Shown: positions 27,200-38,157, counted from the stretch's first letter. The stretch: 64,000 nucleotides of DNA from Vibrio sp. 05-20-BW147 (GCF_013369385.1 NZ_SZTO01000006.1:1-64000), one strand, 5' to 3'. The notes: generated by a model not told the origin, from the letters alone. Numbers and translations: made by a program.

Positions 27200-28654
27200 A
27201 TGTTAAAACGCGCACGCACTATTGTTAGCCTTTCTGTCGCTTTGACATTGGCACTGCCAGCTCCCGTTTGGTCAAACTCTGTGGACCTACCCGACATAGG
27301 TACTGCCGCAGGAGCAACGCTCTCTATCGATCAAGAACTGATCTACGGAGATGCCTACATGCGCATGTTGCGCAGTAGCAAACCTATCGTTAACGATCCT
27401 GTGCTTAATGAGTACATCGACACGCTCGGTCATCGCTTAGTGGCCAATGCGAATGACGTAAAAACCCCTTTCCACTTTTTTATGATTCGCGATCGCAACA
27501 TCAATGCGTTCGCTTTTTTTGGTGGGTATGTAGCATTGCATTCTGGGCTATTTTTGCATGCGCGATCGGAAAGTGAACTCGCGTCCGTTGTGGCACATGA
27601 AATTGCCCACGTTACACAGCGACACCTAGCTCGTAGCATGGAAGAGCAAGCGAGACGCTCACCCGCTACACTTGCTGCACTAGCCGGTGCTTTGTTGCTG
27701 GCCATTGCCGCACCAGAAGCAGGCATAGCGGCCATTACCGCCACCACCGCGGGGAATATGCAGAGCCAAATTAACTACACTCGCAGCAATGAAAAAGAAG
27801 CGGACCGTTTTGGTATTAATACCCTCGCCAAGGCAGGCTTTGATGCACAAGCGATGCCGACATTTTTCTCTCGCCTAGCTGACGAATATCGCTATGCCAG
27901 CACACCACCACCGATGTTACTCACCCACCCATTGCCTGAAGACCGTATTACCGATAGCCGAGCTAGAGCGCAAGCCTATCCTCCGATGCGCATCCAACCC
28001 TCATTGGATTATCATCTGACTCGTGCGCGCATTGTGGCGCGGTATGCTGGTATCGATTCGGATGCTGCAATGGATTGGTTTGAGCGCACGCAGAAGAAAG
28101 CAACGCCGGATCTTATCCCTGCCTTTGAGTATGGAAGAGCATTAGTTCACCTTGATAATAAACAGCTTACTGAAGCTTCAGAAATTCTGACGAAACTTAA
28201 TAAAGCCGACCCAAATAACATTTTCTACTTGGATGCTATGTCGGATCTCTATATCGAGCAAAAGCAGCCAGAGAAAGCAATCACAATGTTAAAAAATGCG
28301 TTAGAACGCATTCCCAATAACAAGGTTCTAACGATAAACTACGCCAACGCTTTGCTCGAAGCGCAAAAAACTGAAGAAGCGATTCGCATACTGCAACGTT
28401 ATACCCACGATAGTCCTGAAGATACCAACGGCTGGCACTTGCTCTCACGCGCCAACATTGCCGTAGGAAACAGTGGTGAAGACCTCGCAGCCCGAGCTGA
28501 AATTCTCGCTTTGCAAGCGAATTGGAACAAAGCCATACAGTACTACACTCAGGCAAGCCAATTAGCCGAATTGGGCAGCCTACAACAAGCAAGATACGAC
28601 GCTAGAATCGATCAGTTGATGGTTCAGCGTGATCGCTTCCTCGCATTACAATAA
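27200..28654 (+). CDS. bepA: BepA (YfgC) periplasmic M48 metalloprotease/chaperone
   Basis: 484 residues from the ATG at 27200. Signal peptide (about 1-26, VWS/NS), M48 zinc protease with HEIAH (H133, E134, H137) and NEKEAD near 197-202, then a tetratricopeptide region (about 300-484). BepA checks assembly of LptD and other barrels at the BAM complex and degrades stalled forms. It is followed by arsC (yfgD), as in E. coli. Confidence 0.96.
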   Translation: MLKRARTIVSLSVALTLALPAPVWSNSVDLPDIGTAAGATLSIDQELIYGDAYMRMLRSSKPIVNDPVLNEYIDTLGHRLVANANDVKTPFHFFMIRDRNINAFAFFGGYVALHSGLFLHARSESELASVVAHEIAHVTQRHLARSMEEQARRSPATLAALAGALLLAIAAPEAGIAAITATTAGNMQSQINYTRSNEKEADRFGINTLAKAGFDAQAMPTFFSRLADEYRYASTPPPMLLTHPLPEDRITDSRARAQAYPPMRIQPSLDYHLTRARIVARYAGIDSDAAMDWFERTQKKATPDLIPAFEYGRALVHLDNKQLTEASEILTKLNKADPNNIFYLDAMSDLYIEQKQPEKAITMLKNALERIPNNKVLTINYANALLEAQKTEEAIRILQRYTHDSPEDTNGWHLLSRANIAVGNSGEDLAARAEILALQANWNKAIQYYTQASQLAELGSLQQARYDARIDQLMVQRDRFLALQ

Positions 28655-28670
28655 TGATATGGAGATACTT

Positions 28671-29021
28671 ATGTCAGTCGTGATTTATCACAATCCTCGT
28701 TGCTCAAAGAGCCGCCAAACACTAGAACTGTTAGAGCAAAATGGTGTGACACCTGACGTGGTCAAATACCTAGAAACGCCATTGAATGTGGCGCAGTTGA
28801 AAGCCCTATTCGCACAGCTTGGTTTTTCGTCTGTGCGTGACATGATGCGCACCAAAGAAGAGCTCTACAAATCGCTAGCGTTAGGTGATGCAAACGTCTC
28901 GGACGAACAGCTTTTCCAAGCGATGGCAGACAACCCTTCATTGTTTGAACGTCCAGTCGTGGTTGCCAATGGCCAAGCACGCATCGGTCGCCCACCAGAG
29001 CAAGTACTTGAGATCCTTTAA
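28671..29021 (+). CDS. arsC: Glutaredoxin-type arsenate reductase (YfgD-like)
   Basis: 116 residues from the ATG at 28671. ArsC fold with YHNPRCSKSR (Cys11) and the ERPVVV segment near 92, which holds the arginine that helps bind the oxyanion. It lies downstream of bepA as yfgD does in E. coli. No ars operon is present, so a housekeeping reductase role is as likely as arsenic resistance. Confidence 0.9.
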   Translation: MSVVIYHNPRCSKSRQTLELLEQNGVTPDVVKYLETPLNVAQLKALFAQLGFSSVRDMMRTKEELYKSLALGDANVSDEQLFQAMADNPSLFERPVVVANGQARIGRPPEQVLEIL

Positions 29022-29597
<576 letters not shown>

Positions 29598-30029
29598 ATG
29601 TCTGATGTCGAAATGAGTCCAAAAACTCAGCAGTACCGTTATCTGGCCTTATTTGGCAACCTATCACTGTTGCTGTGGGTCATATTGTGGCAAATGGCAC
29701 TCTCACCGCACCCACATTTGAGTTCCACTACACTGGCTGTTGCATGGTGTATTCCGCTGTTATTGCCTTTGCCGGGCATTTTAGCGGGAAAACCATATAC
29801 CCATGCTTGGGCCAACTTTGTGTTGATGCTCTATTTCTTACACGCACTGACCATTTTGTACGTCGATGGTGGTGAAAGATGGCTTGCCCTTGTAGAGCTA
29901 CTGCTAACAACGCTTGGTTTTGCTGGCAATATTCTCTTTGCCAGAGCACGCGGACAAGAGTTGGGGATGAAACTTAAGAAGCTATCGCAGGTAGAAAAAG
30001 ACGAGAAAGCAAAGTTTGATCACTCCTAA
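29598..30029 (+). CDS. DUF2069 family membrane protein
   Basis: 143 residues with four predicted membrane helices (about 15-36, 46-66, 70-90, 95-115). It belongs to DUF2069, which in gamma-proteobacteria often follows a wrbA-like gene. The C-terminus is charged and cytoplasmic. Function unknown. It starts right after the wrbA-like stop codon. Confidence 0.87.
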   Translation: MSDVEMSPKTQQYRYLALFGNLSLLLWVILWQMALSPHPHLSSTTLAVAWCIPLLLPLPGILAGKPYTHAWANFVLMLYFLHALTILYVDGGERWLALVELLLTTLGFAGNILFARARGQELGMKLKKLSQVEKDEKAKFDHS

Positions 30030-30065
30030 CATGGTCGAGTAAACAAGTTCCCCTCATAATCACTG

Positions 30066-30097
30066 AACGCACAGGAGCAACATTGTTCTTGTGCGTT
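30066..30097 (+). terminator. Terminator of the bepA operon
   Basis: Long hairpin: AACGCACA / TGTGCGTT outer stem and GAGCAA / TTGTTC inner stem (one G-U), followed by six T's. Confidence 0.85.
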
Positions 30098-30252
30098 TTT
30101 TATTCTCGTTGTTTGCAATCGTTGACAGATTCAAGAACTGAACTTCACTGCACAGAAACCAAATCCACTGGCGAATTTTTGCTTTTACTACTTTAATTAT
30201 CACTAATATTTTCTTACTCTACCCCATATTAATAAAAATATTATTAAAGATT

Positions 30253-30759
30253 ATGACTAAGAGCAATTTGATAACTAGCACTGGGCATCGCTTTATTTCA
30301 AAAGGCAAAACTGCCTTCAAAATTCATATCCATACGCCTGAAGACAAAGTGCTTCATCGTTCAATTGGATTTGTAAAAATCGGGGAAAAAAAAGCGCTTC
30401 AGAAAGCAATTAAGATGCGCAACGAGATTGGAAAAGAGATGTGGGGTAAGTTTTGGCGTCGATTACTAAAAGATCCATACTTGATGACTCGATTACCCCA
30501 CAGCGTAGAACCTAAAATTGTTCACAAACCGAGCCCAACCATTGCAGATCCCAACAACCGTGATACTTGCTATATCGCAAAGTGGCGAGTGATGGACGAA
30601 AAGGGCGAATACAAGTACAAAACCGTGGTTCGTTCAATCAGCAAGTATGGCAAGCTCGCAGCCTACTCACAAACCAAAAAAGCGCTATTGGAAGCGCACA
30701 AAGAGAATTTAGAGATCCTCACCTTTATGGGCCGATTGAACAGCATCGGTCTCAAATAA
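30253..30759 (+). CDS. Unassigned basic protein, possibly nucleic-acid binding
   Basis: 168 residues, very rich in Lys and Arg, no signal peptide or membrane segment. Two halves (about 20-65 and 105-155) each show short beta-like strands followed by a Lys-rich helix ending in ALQKAIKMRNEIG or ALLEAHKENLEIL. This resembles AP2-like or similar DNA-binding repeats, but similarity by eye is weak. Between the halves lies a proline-rich linker. It sits alone in AT-rich DNA between the bepA operon and gltX, with its own terminator. I do not recognise the family with certainty. Confidence 0.72.
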   Translation: MTKSNLITSTGHRFISKGKTAFKIHIHTPEDKVLHRSIGFVKIGEKKALQKAIKMRNEIGKEMWGKFWRRLLKDPYLMTRLPHSVEPKIVHKPSPTIADPNNRDTCYIAKWRVMDEKGEYKYKTVVRSISKYGKLAAYSQTKKALLEAHKENLEILTFMGRLNSIGLK

Positions 30760-30790
30760 CGCGTACTCTTTTTCGCCCTCAAACAAAGCA

Positions 30791-30823
30791 AAAAAAACCG
30801 CAGCACTGAGCTGCGGTTTTTTT
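30791..30823. terminator. Bidirectional terminator between the basic protein gene and gltX
   Basis: 14-bp stem with a core ACCGCAGC / GCTGCGGT, loop ACTGA and long A/T flanks, giving T-runs on both strands. Confidence 0.94.
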
Positions 30824-30838
30824 ATTCTTACTGGCCAA

Positions 30839-32263
30839 TTATGCGTTTGCTTCACGCTCTGCAATAAACGCCAACGCCATCTTAATACGCGCAACAACAC
30901 GCTCTTTGCCGATAAGCTGCATTACCGCATCCACAGAAGGTGATTGACCACCACCGGTTACCGCCACACGTAGAGGCATACCAATTTTGCCCATGCCGAT
31001 TTCAAGTTCAGTACACACATCGGCAATCACTTGGTGTAGGTTTTCTGTTGTCCACTCAGTAAGGGCTTCCACTTTAGCCAGTGCGACTTCTAGCGGCTGC
31101 TTCGCCACACCACGCAGGTGTTTTTTCGCTGCATCAGCATCAAATGCGTCAAAATCTTGGTAGAAGTAACCAATTTGCTCAACCAACTCAACCAACGTAT
31201 TGCAACGCTCACCAACCAGTTTGATCACGTCAGTAATGGCTGGACCATTTTCTGTCTTGATGCCCTTTTGATCCAAGTGCCATTGTAGGTGTTCTGCCAC
31301 ATACTCTGGATCCGATGTTTTGATGTAATGGTTATTCAACCAAAGCAGCTTGTCGGTATTAAACGCAGACGCTGACTTTGAGATAGCATTCAAGCTAAAT
31401 AGGTTGATCATCTCTTCTTGAGAGAAAATTTCTTGGTCGCCGTGAGACCAACCAAGGCGCACGAGGTAGTTGTTCAATGCGACTGGCAAGTAACCCATAT
31501 CACGGTATTGCATCACTGACACCGCACCATGGCGCTTAGACAGTTTCGCACCATCGTCACCTAGGATCATGGCACAATGCGCAAACGTAGGTACGGTTAC
31601 ACCTAGTGCTTTATAGATGTTGATTTGACGAGGCGTGTTGTTGATATGGTCTTCACCACGAATAACGTGCGTAATGCCCATATCCCAATCGTCGACTACT
31701 ACACAGAAGTTGTAGGTTGGTGAGCCATCGGTACGACGGATGATCAGGTCATCCATTTGGCTGTTGCTGATTTCGATACGGCCACGGATTTGATCTTCGA
31801 ATACTACGCTACCCTCTTTCGGGTTACGGAAACGAATCACGCATGGATCACCCTCTTTTGCTGCTTCATTAGCCGCTTTAATCTTTGGATGATCGGCATC
31901 GTAGCGAGGCATTTCTTTGTTAGCTTCTTGCTCAGCACGAACTTCGTCAAGTAGCTCTTTTGATGCGTAACATTTGTACGCTTTGTCTTCCGCAAGCAGC
32001 TTGTCAACCATCTCGTTGTAACGGTCAAAACGTTGCGTTTGGAAATAAGGACCTTCGTTCCATTCCAAACCTAACCATTGCATACCTTCAATGATGGCAT
32101 CTACCGCTTCCTGAGAGTTGCGCTCTAGGTCAGTATCTTCGATACGTAGAACGAATTCACCACCTTGGCTTTTCGCGTATAACCAAGAGTAAAGTGCTGT
32201 ACGAGCACCACCAACGTGTAGGTAGCCAGTTGGGCTAGGAGCAAAACGAGTTTTAACCGTCAT
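30839..32263 (-). CDS. gltX: Glutamyl-tRNA synthetase
   Basis: 474 residues. Class I synthetase with the HIGH-type motif in [14 protein letters not shown] and the KMSKS-type motif KLSKRHGA near residue 240. It charges tRNA-Glu; the product also feeds HemA (52894-51635), which uses Glu-tRNA for heme synthesis. The gene stands alone, with a terminator after it. Confidence 0.98.
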   Translation of the reverse strand: MTVKTRFAPSPTGYLHVGGARTALYSWLYAKSQGGEFVLRIEDTDLERNSQEAVDAIIEGMQWLGLEWNEGPYFQTQRFDRYNEMVDKLLAEDKAYKCYASKELLDEVRAEQEANKEMPRYDADHPKIKAANEAAKEGDPCVIRFRNPKEGSVVFEDQIRGRIEISNSQMDDLIIRRTDGSPTYNFCVVVDDWDMGITHVIRGEDHINNTPRQINIYKALGVTVPTFAHCAMILGDDGAKLSKRHGAVSVMQYRDMGYLPVALNNYLVRLGWSHGDQEIFSQEEMINLFSLNAISKSASAFNTDKLLWLNNHYIKTSDPEYVAEHLQWHLDQKGIKTENGPAITDVIKLVGERCNTLVELVEQIGYFYQDFDAFDADAAKKHLRGVAKQPLEVALAKVEALTEWTTENLHQVIADVCTELEIGMGKIGMPLRVAVTGGGQSPSVDAVMQLIGKERVVARIKMALAFIAEREANA

Positions 32264-32414
32264 TAATTTTTACCTTTTGGAAGAAGCGTGCTGATAAGAC
32301 TAGCACCACTAAGAAATGTGCGACATTTTAGCACTATGAGGTAAATCTACAATGACCATACAAAAGACATTTTGCCAAGCCCAACAGTTCAGGTCGATTA
32401 CCCGCTCAAATTGG

Positions 32415-33206
32415 TTACTTGTTTAGTAACCAAGTTAAGATTTGCGTTTTTTCTTCGGCTGTTGCCTTTTCATACCAATAACTCAGCATATCGAGAGATT
32501 TAGATGTCGCTGGTAGCTGAGTTGAGATGGATTTTCTGTTCTCAAAAGCCCATTGAGCAAAACGTTGTTTATCTTCTGCACTGGCTTCGCTATACCAATA
32601 TTGGGCCATTTCTACAGGCTTAGAAACCATTACAGCTGGCTGTTTTGAAACATTGTTCTCATTCTCAACGATGACAACGTTCTGTTTTTGCTCCGCGAGG
32701 ATTGCTTCAAAATACCCTGCTGGAATTAAAAAATTAAGTTGAGAGCTGTTGTTTCTTGCATTCACAGAATAGTGAAGCCCATTTTCTGCCGCAGACAACA
32801 ACTCGTTTTCATAAATAGGAAATGAAAAATGCTGTGTAACAGTACAGTGCTCTGAGCATGTTTCATCGGTTGGTGCTGTCATTGTAATGGAACGTTGCTT
32901 ATTCTTAATAGAGACCGAAGTATACTCATTGTTTGATTTGAAATAGCTCAGTTCAATCGCAATGTAGGAGTCGGGAGCAGTTGAGCTTTCATTTGTTGGA
33001 AAGTTCGCGATAACTTTCGAGACATTTTTTATGGCAAAGCCACCTCTAGAATCATTTTCTATTGGGGTAACTCCTTTCGCTTCTACAGTAATATAACTCG
33101 CTTTCTGACTAACAGAGCTAATCGCATCACTAAAATCGTCATCGCTCGATAAGGTAGTACATCCATTTAGCAAAATTAATCCTATAACCAACATCTTTTT
33201 GTACAT
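32415..33206 (-). CDS. Lipoprotein of unknown function with C-terminal YWY repeats
   Basis: 263 residues from the ATG at 33206, behind AAGGTG; a GTG three codons upstream is less likely. Lipobox LNGC (Cys16 from this start). The middle part (about 30-180) is beta-rich with two cysteines (CSEHC) and unlike families I know. The C-terminus carries two copies of a motif of about 28 residues: MAQYWYSEASAEDKQRFAQW and MLSYWYEKATAEEKTQILTW. The same kind of unit ends DUF2057 proteins such as E. coli YccT. It lies downstream of the porin gene, after a terminator. Confidence 0.78.
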   Translation of the reverse strand: MYKKMLVIGLILLNGCTTLSSDDDFSDAISSVSQKASYITVEAKGVTPIENDSRGGFAIKNVSKVIANFPTNESSTAPDSYIAIELSYFKSNNEYTSVSIKNKQRSITMTAPTDETCSEHCTVTQHFSFPIYENELLSAAENGLHYSVNARNNSSQLNFLIPAGYFEAILAEQKQNVVIVENENNVSKQPAVMVSKPVEMAQYWYSEASAEDKQRFAQWAFENRKSISTQLPATSKSLDMLSYWYEKATAEEKTQILTWLLNK

Positions 33207-33241
33207 TTCATACACCTTATTTCTTAGATTTTTAGAACGAT

Positions 33242-33271
33242 AAAACGCTAGCAGTGTACTGCTAGCGTTTT
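33242..33271 (-). terminator. Terminator after the porin gene
   Basis: 13-bp perfect stem AAAACGCTAGCAG / CTGCTAGCGTTTT with loop TGTA. The minus-strand stem ends in TTTT; the plus strand has a longer T-run. Confidence 0.9.
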
Positions 33272-33290
33272 TTATTCAGAAGACGGTCAC

Positions 33291-34409
33291 TTAGAAGCCG
33301 TATTCTAAACCAATGCGAGTTACGATATCGGTATCCGCGTCACCAACGGTACGACCTGCAATACGTAGGTAAGGTACGAAACCATTATGCACCGCCATCA
33401 ACTGAGCAGAAATGGTGTTGCTATCAGCCAAAGCATCCGCTTTCAACGCCGAATTTGATGCCGTAGTGCCACTCAAATCAGCTTCGAGATTCGCCGCATA
33501 ACCCACCTTAAAGCCAATTGGACCATTCCAGTATTGACCAACAATAGAGTAGGAATCTTGAGTATACTTACGAGATCCATTATCTAACTCTTCCCCTTTA
33601 TAGGCTGCTGCGATACCAAAGCCACCGGGAAGACTTGCTTCAAAGCCAACAATGTAAGCGAACGTATCATCTTCATAACCTGCAACTACTGGCGCTTGTG
33701 TAGGCTTACCATCTTTGTCAAAGCTCCAATCACCGCCAGATTTCGCCACTACGCGAGTTCCCGATTCAATTGCCCCCATGAAGGTCACTTTATCCAAGCT
33801 GTACTTCGCACTAGCACCAAAGAAGTTGGCATCACGAGTTGCTGCACCACCACCATTGTCATTGTCATCACGACCAACAGACGCTGCGAACGAGAAACCA
33901 CCAAACTTAGGAGAATCGTAGCGAACTTGGTTAGATTGACGATCGTAGTGGCCATTGATGCCGCCCCAATCGAATACAGAACCTAGACCTGGGTTAGAGA
34001 ATGGCCAGTCAACAATTTCGTATAGTGGAGTTAGAACGCGACCAACACGAACGTTACCCCAATCACCTGATGCACCAATGAAAGTGTCACGGAAACCAAG
34101 CACACCCCCTGAAACGCCGCCATGACCCCAGTCAGTGCTGTCAACGTAACCTGATTCAATTTGCATTGTAATCAATACATTATCAAACATTTCTTTGTGC
34201 GCACGGAAACCAATACGAGATTCGTTTTCTACAACAAAGCCACTGCTGGTATCATTGTTATCAGTGACGTTGTAGTTCACCAATGAGATAGCTGCAACAC
34301 CGTAAACTTCGACATTAAAGTCAGAGTTCACACCAACTTCTTTAGCGGTTGCACCAGTTGCGGCCACTGCAATTGCTGCACCTAAAAGCGTTTTTTTAAA
34401 GTGAGACAT
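33291..34409 (-). CDS. General porin (Gram-negative trimeric porin family)
   Basis: 372 residues. Signal peptide cut after ATA (mature start KEVGVNSDFNVEVYGVAAISL), a 16-strand-type barrel pattern, and the C-terminal Phe in RIGLEYGF. It carries VGRVLTPLYEIVDWPFSNPG, the porin loop-3 region that narrows the pore. It resembles OmpC/OmpU-like porins of Vibrio, but I cannot say which; specificity is not readable. Monocistronic, with a long AT-rich upstream region. Confidence 0.9.
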   Translation of the reverse strand: MSHFKKTLLGAAIAVAATGATAKEVGVNSDFNVEVYGVAAISLVNYNVTDNNDTSSGFVVENESRIGFRAHKEMFDNVLITMQIESGYVDSTDWGHGGVSGGVLGFRDTFIGASGDWGNVRVGRVLTPLYEIVDWPFSNPGLGSVFDWGGINGHYDRQSNQVRYDSPKFGGFSFAASVGRDDNDNGGGAATRDANFFGASAKYSLDKVTFMGAIESGTRVVAKSGGDWSFDKDGKPTQAPVVAGYEDDTFAYIVGFEASLPGGFGIAAAYKGEELDNGSRKYTQDSYSIVGQYWNGPIGFKVGYAANLEADLSGTTASNSALKADALADSNTISAQLMAVHNGFVPYLRIAGRTVGDADTDIVTRIGLEYGF

Positions 34410-34911
34410 AAGATTAACCCCTATTTAGAATTATGTTTTTCCTTGTTCTTCGTTAAACTCGATGAGTTGCTATTCCTAGTAACCATCTGATTTTTTTGGA
34501 GAACTAAATTTTGGACGGGGCAAATATCTCAGACTTTTTTTTCTTTAAAAAATGGCAGTTCCAACAACCTGAGCCAGTTCAAAATAAATCAATGAAAAAC
34601 AATGTAAACAATTAAAAATCAACACCTTAAAAAGAAAAGATAAATGTAAAAAACGTCAAATTTAGTTTTTTATTGCGACGTGGCGGCAAATATGTTGCCG
34701 TATCGTGAAGCGACTCACACAACTTTTAGCTCAATTAATGGAACTTTATATTTCCAAAGAAAAAAGATTGAAGTGCCTCGCAAGGAAATGAGGCGAAATA
34801 TCGGTACGGCAAAGCCATTTTGACGTAATTGATTGCACGAACCAATGCTTGACCTTCCCCCGGCGGTAAGGTTTATCTTTATTGCCACATTATTTCGTGG
34901 GAGATAAAAAG
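34410..34911. other. Divergent spacer between porin gene and copA
   Basis: 502 bases, strongly AT-rich in the middle (34550-34680). It includes a hairpin CGGCAA / TTGCCG at 34684-34700 with no T-run, and the CueR-type copA promoter at 34849-34879. The porin promoter could not be fixed. No small gene seen. Confidence 0.6.
34849..34879 (+). promoter_or_regulatory. CueR-type copper-responsive promoter of copA
   Basis: TTGACC (34849-34854) and TATCTT (34874-34879) are separated by 19 bases, the long spacer typical of MerR-family promoters. The spacer holds the dyad ACCTTCC...GGTAAGGT, close to the CueR box of E. coli copA. Predicted start near 34886, 26 bases before the copA ATG. Confidence 0.9.
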
Positions 34912-37656
34912 ATGAACCAATTTACCCTTGCGCTCTCTGGCCTCAACTGCATGGGTTGCGCTCGTAAGGTAGAGAAAGCACTGCATGCCGAGCACAGTGT
35001 CACGATTCAAGCGCTGTCTCCCAACGAAATCAGCTTAGAGACCCCGTCCACTCTGGTCGAGATTGCTGAGACGATAGAAAAGCTTGGTTATCATGCTGGT
35101 CATGATTATCACTTCCAACTTCAAGGGCTTAACTGTGGTCGCTGCGTCAATAAAGTGAACGCCTTACTCAGTGAGCACAGCGAGGTGATTCGCTTCACCG
35201 TGAGCAAAACAGAACTTGCTATCACCACCAGCTTGAGTGAACAAGCGGTCATTGAGCTTATTGCTTCTATTGGTTACCAAGCCCTACCTGGGGATGCCGC
35301 AACAACAGAGGTAGCGCAAGCGCCCGCAGTGACTTCTTTACTATTGCCGCAAAGTGAACCCACGCGCGAGGTTGACTCCTCTCTCTTATCCACAGAGGCG
35401 ATCACCTCACCGGAACTTCAGGAAAGCATACCGTTACTGATTCAAGGCATGACCTGCGCAAGTTGCGTTTCGTCCGTCGAAAAAGCGCTGCTTTCTGTCG
35501 ATGGAATTGACAAGGCGCAAGTCAATCTTGCAGAGCAAAGTGCACTTGTGTTTACACGCTCAAGCAGAGCGGACTTAACGGACGCATTGCTTGCCGCCGT
35601 CAAACAATCGGGTTATCAGGCGGAAGTAGTGCTCGACGCTGAACTGACACAACAAAAGCAAAGTGAACAAATGATGCAAGCGCAGCGAAAACACAAAGTC
35701 AGCGCTTTCACAGGAATTGCCCTTGGTGCGCCACTGATGTTGTGGGGTGTATTAGGTGGCAGCATGAGTATCGCAAACACTCAAGATCAGATCGCATGGG
35801 GAATTGTCGGCTTAGTCTGCCTATTGTTGCTTGCTACCGCGGGAAAAAGTTTCTTTACTAATGCGTGGTTAGCACTCACTCACAAACGCGCCACCATGGA
35901 TACGCTGGTTGCATTGGGGACTGGAGCAGCTTGGCTCTACTCGATGTTGGTGGTTTTATTTCCGAGTTGGTTTCCGCAAGCCTCACGTCACGTTTATTTT
36001 GAAGCCAGTGCGATGATTGTCGGCTTGATTTCACTAGGACACTATATCGAAGCGAAAGCCAAAGCGCGTACAACTCAATCGCTGCAATCGCTGATCAACC
36101 TCCAGCCTCAAACCGCAAGTTTGATCACCGACCAAGGCGAGCAAACCATCGCTGTTAAACAGATTCAATTAGGGATGAAACTGCGCATCAAGCCGGGAGA
36201 AAAAATTCCCGTTGATGGTTTGGTGATTTCTGGCGAGTCATATCTCGACGAATCCATGCTCACAGGTGAACCCGTTCCGGTTTTCAAACAAGCGCAAGAC
36301 AACGTTTCTGCTGGCACTCTAAATAATGACGGCAGCTTAATTATTCAAGCAACTGGGATCGGTGCTGATACCATGCTGGCTCGTATTATCCGTATGGTGC
36401 GTCAGGCGCAAAGCAGTAAGCCCGCTATCGCCAAACTGGCGGATCAGATTTCATCGGTCTTCGTGCCTGTTGTCGTGGCCATTGCCCTTTTCTCTGCGGC
36501 AATTTGGTTTTTCGTTGGCCCAGAGCCAAAAGCCAGTTACATGTTGGTGGTCACCACCACCGTACTGATCATCGCGTGCCCCTGCGCACTCGGCCTTGCA
36601 ACCCCATTGTCGGTGACGGTGGGGGTTGGTAAAGCGGCTGAAATGGGCATTTTGATCCGAGATGCGGATGTACTGCAATCGGCCAGCAAAATTGACACTG
36701 TGGTATTCGACAAAACCGGCACCTTGACCCAAGGAGCCCCCAAAGTCCAAGCGCTTTATACCTTTGACTACGATCAGCAGCATTTACGTTCACTGCTGTT
36801 GAGTGCCGAACAGCAATCAGAGCATCCACTCGCCAAAGCGATTGTGGCAGACGCCCTACACCACAAAGCACCTGCGCTTGAAGTGAGCCAGTTTGAAAAT
36901 ATGCGAGGCAAAGGGGTTCGCGCCGTCATTGCGGGGGATGAGCTATTGGTGGTGTCATTAAATCACTTACAAGCACAGCAATTTGACTTGAGCGTCGCCA
37001 CTGAGGCGATTGACGAATGTGCGCAAAACGCTTGGACGCCAGTCGCTGCCGTGCTTAACCAGCGTTTAATCGGTTTGATCGCCATTTCAGACCCAATCAA
37101 AAGCGATTCTAAACAAGCTATCCAAGCCTTGAAGAGAGAAGGCATCCACACCGTAATGCTGACAGGTGACAACCAAAGCGTGGCCAACGCCATTGCTCAA
37201 GAGTTGGGTATCGATGAAGTCATCGCGCAAGTGCTGCCCGATGAGAAAGCGAGCCATATTGAACGCCTTCAATCGCAAGGTCGCAAAGTCGCCATGGTCG
37301 GTGACGGCATTAATGACGCGCCAGCTCTAGCCTTGGCCGATATTGGCATTGCGATGGGCAGTGGCAGTGATGTGGCGATTGAAAGCGCACAGATGACGCT
37401 GCTCAACTCGTCACCACTTGCCGTTCTCAACGCCATTGAACTGTCCAAAGCGACGGTGAAAAACATGAAGCAAAATCTCTTTGGTGCCTTTATTTACAAC
37501 TCTTTGGGTATTCCAGTGGCAGCTGGCGTACTGTATCCTGTATCCGGTTTTCTTTTGAGTCCTGTGGTGGCTGGTGCAGCCATGGCACTCTCTTCCATTA
37601 CCGTGGTCAGCAACGCCAATCGACTACGCTTATTTAAAACGACAACACGCTCTTAG
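34912..37656 (+). CDS. copA: Copper-exporting P-type ATPase CopA
   Basis: 914 residues from the ATG at 34912; an in-frame ATG at 34882 lies before the predicted transcription start. Three N-terminal metal domains: CMGC (13-16), CGRC (75-78) and the classic CASC (182-185). Then eight membrane helices, TGEPVP, the CPC metal site at 556-558, DKTGT with phosphorylated Asp600, SEHPLAKA and [11 protein letters not shown]. It pumps Cu+ from cytoplasm to periplasm. copG follows after 8 bases. Confidence 0.97.
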   Translation: MNQFTLALSGLNCMGCARKVEKALHAEHSVTIQALSPNEISLETPSTLVEIAETIEKLGYHAGHDYHFQLQGLNCGRCVNKVNALLSEHSEVIRFTVSKTELAITTSLSEQAVIELIASIGYQALPGDAATTEVAQAPAVTSLLLPQSEPTREVDSSLLSTEAITSPELQESIPLLIQGMTCASCVSSVEKALLSVDGIDKAQVNLAEQSALVFTRSSRADLTDALLAAVKQSGYQAEVVLDAELTQQKQSEQMMQAQRKHKVSAFTGIALGAPLMLWGVLGGSMSIANTQDQIAWGIVGLVCLLLLATAGKSFFTNAWLALTHKRATMDTLVALGTGAAWLYSMLVVLFPSWFPQASRHVYFEASAMIVGLISLGHYIEAKAKARTTQSLQSLINLQPQTASLITDQGEQTIAVKQIQLGMKLRIKPGEKIPVDGLVISGESYLDESMLTGEPVPVFKQAQDNVSAGTLNNDGSLIIQATGIGADTMLARIIRMVRQAQSSKPAIAKLADQISSVFVPVVVAIALFSAAIWFFVGPEPKASYMLVVTTTVLIIACPCALGLATPLSVTVGVGKAAEMGILIRDADVLQSASKIDTVVFDKTGTLTQGAPKVQALYTFDYDQQHLRSLLLSAEQQSEHPLAKAIVADALHHKAPALEVSQFENMRGKGVRAVIAGDELLVVSLNHLQAQQFDLSVATEAIDECAQNAWTPVAAVLNQRLIGLIAISDPIKSDSKQAIQALKREGIHTVMLTGDNQSVANAIAQELGIDEVIAQVLPDEKASHIERLQSQGRKVAMVGDGINDAPALALADIGIAMGSGSDVAIESAQMTLLNSSPLAVLNAIELSKATVKNMKQNLFGAFIYNSLGIPVAAGVLYPVSGFLLSPVVAGAAMALSSITVVSNANRLRLFKTTTRS

Positions 37657-37664
37657 GGGTCACT

Positions 37665-38114
37665 ATGAAACTAAAAACACTTACTCTTATGCTGCTGACA
37701 GGTCTGTCAGCAAACGTTTTGGCAGCGGACGTCATCAACCATAAATCACCTTACTGTGGATGCTGCGGTGATTGGACCAAACACATGGAAGAGAATGGTT
37801 TCACCGTAAAAGAAGAGCTTCACGATGATATGAACAGCGTTAAGCAGAAGCTAGGATTGAAGAACGAGCAACTCTATTCATGCCATACTGCGGAAATTGA
37901 AGGCTACGTATTTGAGGGGCATATTCCGGCTGACGATATCAAAGCCTTTTTAGAAAACCCACCTCGCAACGCGAAAGGCCTTGCGGTTCCGGGCATGCCA
38001 ATGGGATCTCCGGGCATGGAATATGGCGACAAAAAAGACAGCTACTCTGTGTATGCCTTTAACGAACAAGGTCAAGTGTTTGAATATCGCCGCCATGAAG
38101 GCAATCAAAAATAG
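37665..38114 (+). CDS. copG: Periplasmic copper protein CopG (DUF411)
   Basis: 149 residues: signal peptide (about 1-20, cut VLA/AD), then a DUF411 domain with the metal-binding motif SPYCGCCGDW (C31, C33, C34), SCH at 72-74 (C73, H74) and a third segment EGH (H86). Related CopG proteins bind a copper cluster and contribute to copper tolerance in V. cholerae and Pseudomonas. It is in one operon with copA behind the CueR-type promoter and ends at a terminator. Confidence 0.9.
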   Translation: MKLKTLTLMLLTGLSANVLAADVINHKSPYCGCCGDWTKHMEENGFTVKEELHDDMNSVKQKLGLKNEQLYSCHTAEIEGYVFEGHIPADDIKAFLENPPRNAKGLAVPGMPMGSPGMEYGDKKDSYSVYAFNEQGQVFEYRRHEGNQK

Positions 38115-38132
38115 CGATTGAACAATAAAGAG

Positions 38133-38157
38133 AAAAACCCAGCTGAGCTGGGTTTTT
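38133..38157. terminator. Bidirectional terminator between copG and chb
   Basis: 11-bp stem AAAAACCCAGC / GCTGGGTTTTT, loop TGA, between convergent genes. Confidence 0.92.

Noticed and set aside
27016..27297. Upstream extension of the TusA-like gene by 94 codons
   Set aside because: It overlaps the bepA promoter and start on the other strand and matches no family.
28671..29021. Arsenic-resistance island
   Set aside because: The ArsC-type genes at 19857 and 28671 sit in the housekeeping positions of yffB and yfgD; no arsR, arsB or acr3 gene is near.
34684..34700. Terminator or small RNA end between porin gene and copA
   Set aside because: The CGGCAA/TTGCCG hairpin has only 6 bp and no T-run, and no promoter for a small RNA could be placed.
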